Source: Diphasiastrum complanatum (Eukaryota > Streptophyta > Lycopodiopsida > Lycopodiales > Lycopodiaceae). Taken from it: a stretch of DNA of 64,000 bases. The position numbers and the translations under genes are program-made. Shown here piece by piece: positions 1-64,000 of the stretch. The stretch's first letter is position 1, and the number at the start of each line of letters is the position of its first letter. The DNA lies in contig CM055097.1 of the NCBI GenBank assembly GCA_029204225.1, positions 44,790,942 through 44,854,941 on the forward strand. The letters are read 5' to 3'. Under the pieces are notes generated by a model, which was not told where the DNA came from, searched no databases, and saw only the letters and a program-made list of their open reading frames with translations.

Positions 1-519
1 AACCTGACAAGAATGATCTATCAACTCAAAATATTCTTTGGGAGAGTACAAAGCTTGCCGCATATCAACGTACAAGTCCTTCAGTTTTCTTTTCTATCTT
101 TCTCACTTACTCTCTCTCTGTATTGTGCTCCTCTTGGGCGCATATATATATATATCCTCTAAAACACTTTCTTCTAAGACATTCTTGTAAACTAATGATT
201 ACGCTAAAAACTAGTTAGTTGTGGCTGTCATCTTCTGTGGGAACAGACTGTACTTGTTGTTGTTTTTATCTGCGGAAATAGGCTGCGCCACGTTGAGGCC
301 GTTAGGGATGAAGGAAGGCGAAGTTCAGTTTTCACACATGTTTAGTTGAAAACATTTATGACCTGGATATGTAGAGAGATGAGTTAAAACTTCAAATGTA
401 AATGTTGCATGTGTAGCATTGGAAGTAGAATTACTTAGTCTTTGGTGTAAACGTTAATGGGAGCTGCAATTTTCTTTTGCCATTCACATGCCCCACTAGT
501 TATTATCGATTTCTTGTAG
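1..519. other. Upstream intron or 5' region, no exon assigned
   Basis: This leader runs up to the acceptor of the first recognised exon. A frame is open from base 1 to about 172 but has no convincing donor, and a short CT-rich and TA-rich stretch lies at about 108-160. I see no clear promoter or start codon. An upstream exon could begin here, but I cannot support one. Confidence 0.4.
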
Positions 520-62300
<61,781 letters not shown>

Positions 62301-62686
62301 TGGCTGGGAACAACTTCATCACATTTACAGGCCACTGAAAGAACTAAAGATTTACTTTGATTAAGATGTGGCGGAACCACCATAAGCAATCTACTTGGAG
62401 AAACTCATATTCACAACTGATTAAGCTGAACTTATAGGAAGGAGAGAAGCCATTACAACTCTTCACAATGGCAGTGCAATATTTGATGTCAGATAGCTTA
62501 TTTCTGAGTGTGTCAAATTCAACCTCTAAAAGAAATTGGTGTGTTCTCACTAGTTGGCTACTACCTCAGCTATACCTTGCAAAGAATAAAAGATGCAGTT
62601 CATGAACCCTGAGAATACGGATCTGCCTAAGTTCCAAGTCATTCTGGAAAATTTTCAGTGAAGCCTCAGAAAGCTCAAATTTTAGT

Positions 62687-62733
<47 letters not shown>

Positions 62734-64000
62734 CATCAAAGAGAGGAAGTGCTTGTGGCTTTGTAGTGAGCTTTGTAAGTCTCTTCTGATTCGTACTCTA
62801 CAGGCAAATACTACTGACATAGAAAATTAGAAAATTATGAACATCATGTCAGTGGTGAACAAAGAAGTCTCTCTGAAGTACAAATTGCTCATTTTCACAA
62901 TAATGCGAAAACCTGTATCTTAATTATTGCCTCCTTTTACCAAACTGCTTTTCATTCTAAAAGAAGGAGCTACGACCTTTCTTTTAAACGCCTGAACTCT
63001 TCATCTTCAATGACCTTGTTGATTCCACTTACTTCCATATTCCTTCTCCATGTCCGCATCCATTCTAATTCCGTTTCCAAGCATCCTTTATCCTGTAAAC
63101 AAAGGCAAGTGTCATCCAAGGTAAAAAAGCTGACACCAGCTCCAGCTACATCACATACACCACCACTCCCAATGGTACTGACAGAGGAAGTGCTTAGCTA
63201 TAACTGACATTGGTTGATATCAAATCTGATGTTACATTTTGTTCATTCCATACAAAAAGTACACATAAAATTTTCTCTAAATCTCGAGATATTTTTACTC
63301 ACAGGGCCATACGACACTTATTTTGACCAAGTAACAGCTACAAAATTTCCATTATAAGTGCTCTGGGTTTTAGTCACAGACTTGTTTGTCCTGAAACAAT
63401 GCCTTTTTTGGTAGCAGCTTTCTTAAATTGTTGTGATCTGGCCAAGCACAACTATGCATTGCATGCAATTTTCTGAAACAGTTGCTCTGGAGCTTGCAAT
63501 ACAACATTCCCATTTGAAGCATCCACATAGAAAAGAACAAAACATTTCACTGTAATTGACAGACGTTGACTCTTATAACATGAGGAACAAATTACAATGA
63601 GGGATATTCCTTGGTAAGTGTTTTAAGCTACTGGAGTGTGAAATCCTTTCAATATTAGTAAATCTATCTGATGTCATCAACTCTTCCTACAAAGTAGGAC
63701 CTCAATGGCACAGTATCTTGAAGCTCCCTCCTACAAATCCTTATTACTATCCAGTAGCGAGGCAAGAACCGACCTGGTGGCATTTTTGACAGAACTCAGA
63801 GGTTTTTGGGATCGAGCATTACTCCCAATCGCCCTTGATATCAATAAACCCTTGTGTGATCCTTTGACCAGAACAAGATTGTCAGGCAGACTGCTTGATT
63901 ATGATGCATGTGCTTCAGCTTGACACCGTAAAAAATTCTCAGATGCTCTTTTTGCATGTTATATATTGAGAATAGTAGCATGACCAGTAATTTGAGAAGG
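62301..64000. other. 3' UTR and downstream DNA
   Basis: It contains a (CT)n tract at 62690-62730. No further exon is clear. A 72-codon open frame at 63705-63923 (plus, with TDLVAFLTELRGFWDRALLP) has protein-like composition but no recognised family and no supporting splice signals; it could be a small gene or chance. Confidence 0.4.
62585..62590 (+). terminator. Possible polyadenylation signal of host gene
   Basis: AATAAA lies 285 bp after the stop codon. It is the nearest canonical signal, but plant signals are loose and other sites are possible. Confidence 0.35.

Overview
This window looks like nuclear DNA of a land plant with a large, repeat-rich genome. The evidence is plant-type GT-AG introns, chromodomain Ty3/gypsy elements, L1-like LINEs and a DUF659-type hAT transposase. 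The single host gene resembles a ciliary or flagellar coiled-coil/EF-hand protein, which would fit a lineage with motile sperm such as a fern, lycophyte or cycad; that placement is inference only.

Host gene: ten plus-strand exons (520-669, 798-872, 3555-4648, 5049-5145, 5583-5798, 22742-23023, 23456-23545, 61007-61069, 61553-61819, 62055-62300) join in one open reading frame of about 860 codons. Every splice phase matches. The first exons lie outside the window. Two introns are giant: 16.9 kb (5799-22741, with a GC donor) and 37.5 kb (23546-61006). Nearly everything else in the window is mobile DNA inside these introns.

The 16.9-kb intron holds a hAT-type MITE (8475-8987) and a minus-strand, head-to-tail array of decayed LINEs (about 11640-19811). 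The oldest end of the array runs directly into a gypsy pol remnant.

The 37.5-kb intron is a nest. A decayed hAT element (hAT-1, 31282-54677) is interrupted by two minus-strand chromoviruses, B (32379-45098) and D (46571-51963). B is itself interrupted by a younger plus-strand copy, C (38003-44404). A fourth copy, A (24914-31281), sits at the broken left end of hAT-1. All four have 358-bp LTRs, an initiator-Met-type primer site, a polypurine tract and 5-bp target duplications (exact for A, B and C; one mismatch for D). LTR pair differences counted by eye are C 0, A 4, B 4 and D 11, which agrees with the nesting order. Next come a MITE (54876-55501) and a complete-ended second hAT copy (hAT-2, 55518-60544). 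Their 8-bp target duplications lie edge to edge.

No chromovirus copy has an unbroken gag-pol frame. C and B each carry one visible lesion, at different places. Both hAT copies have lost an intact transposase. The least expected features are a ~91-nt periodic motif in the chromovirus leader, a small convergent second ORF and an AT-hook/proline-rich tail in the hAT element, a 42-bp perfect palindrome and an 84/85-bp dimeric satellite near the hAT-2 left end, and the MITEs sharing CATAG ends with hAT-2. Coordinates and comparisons were made by eye; no alignment or database search was run.
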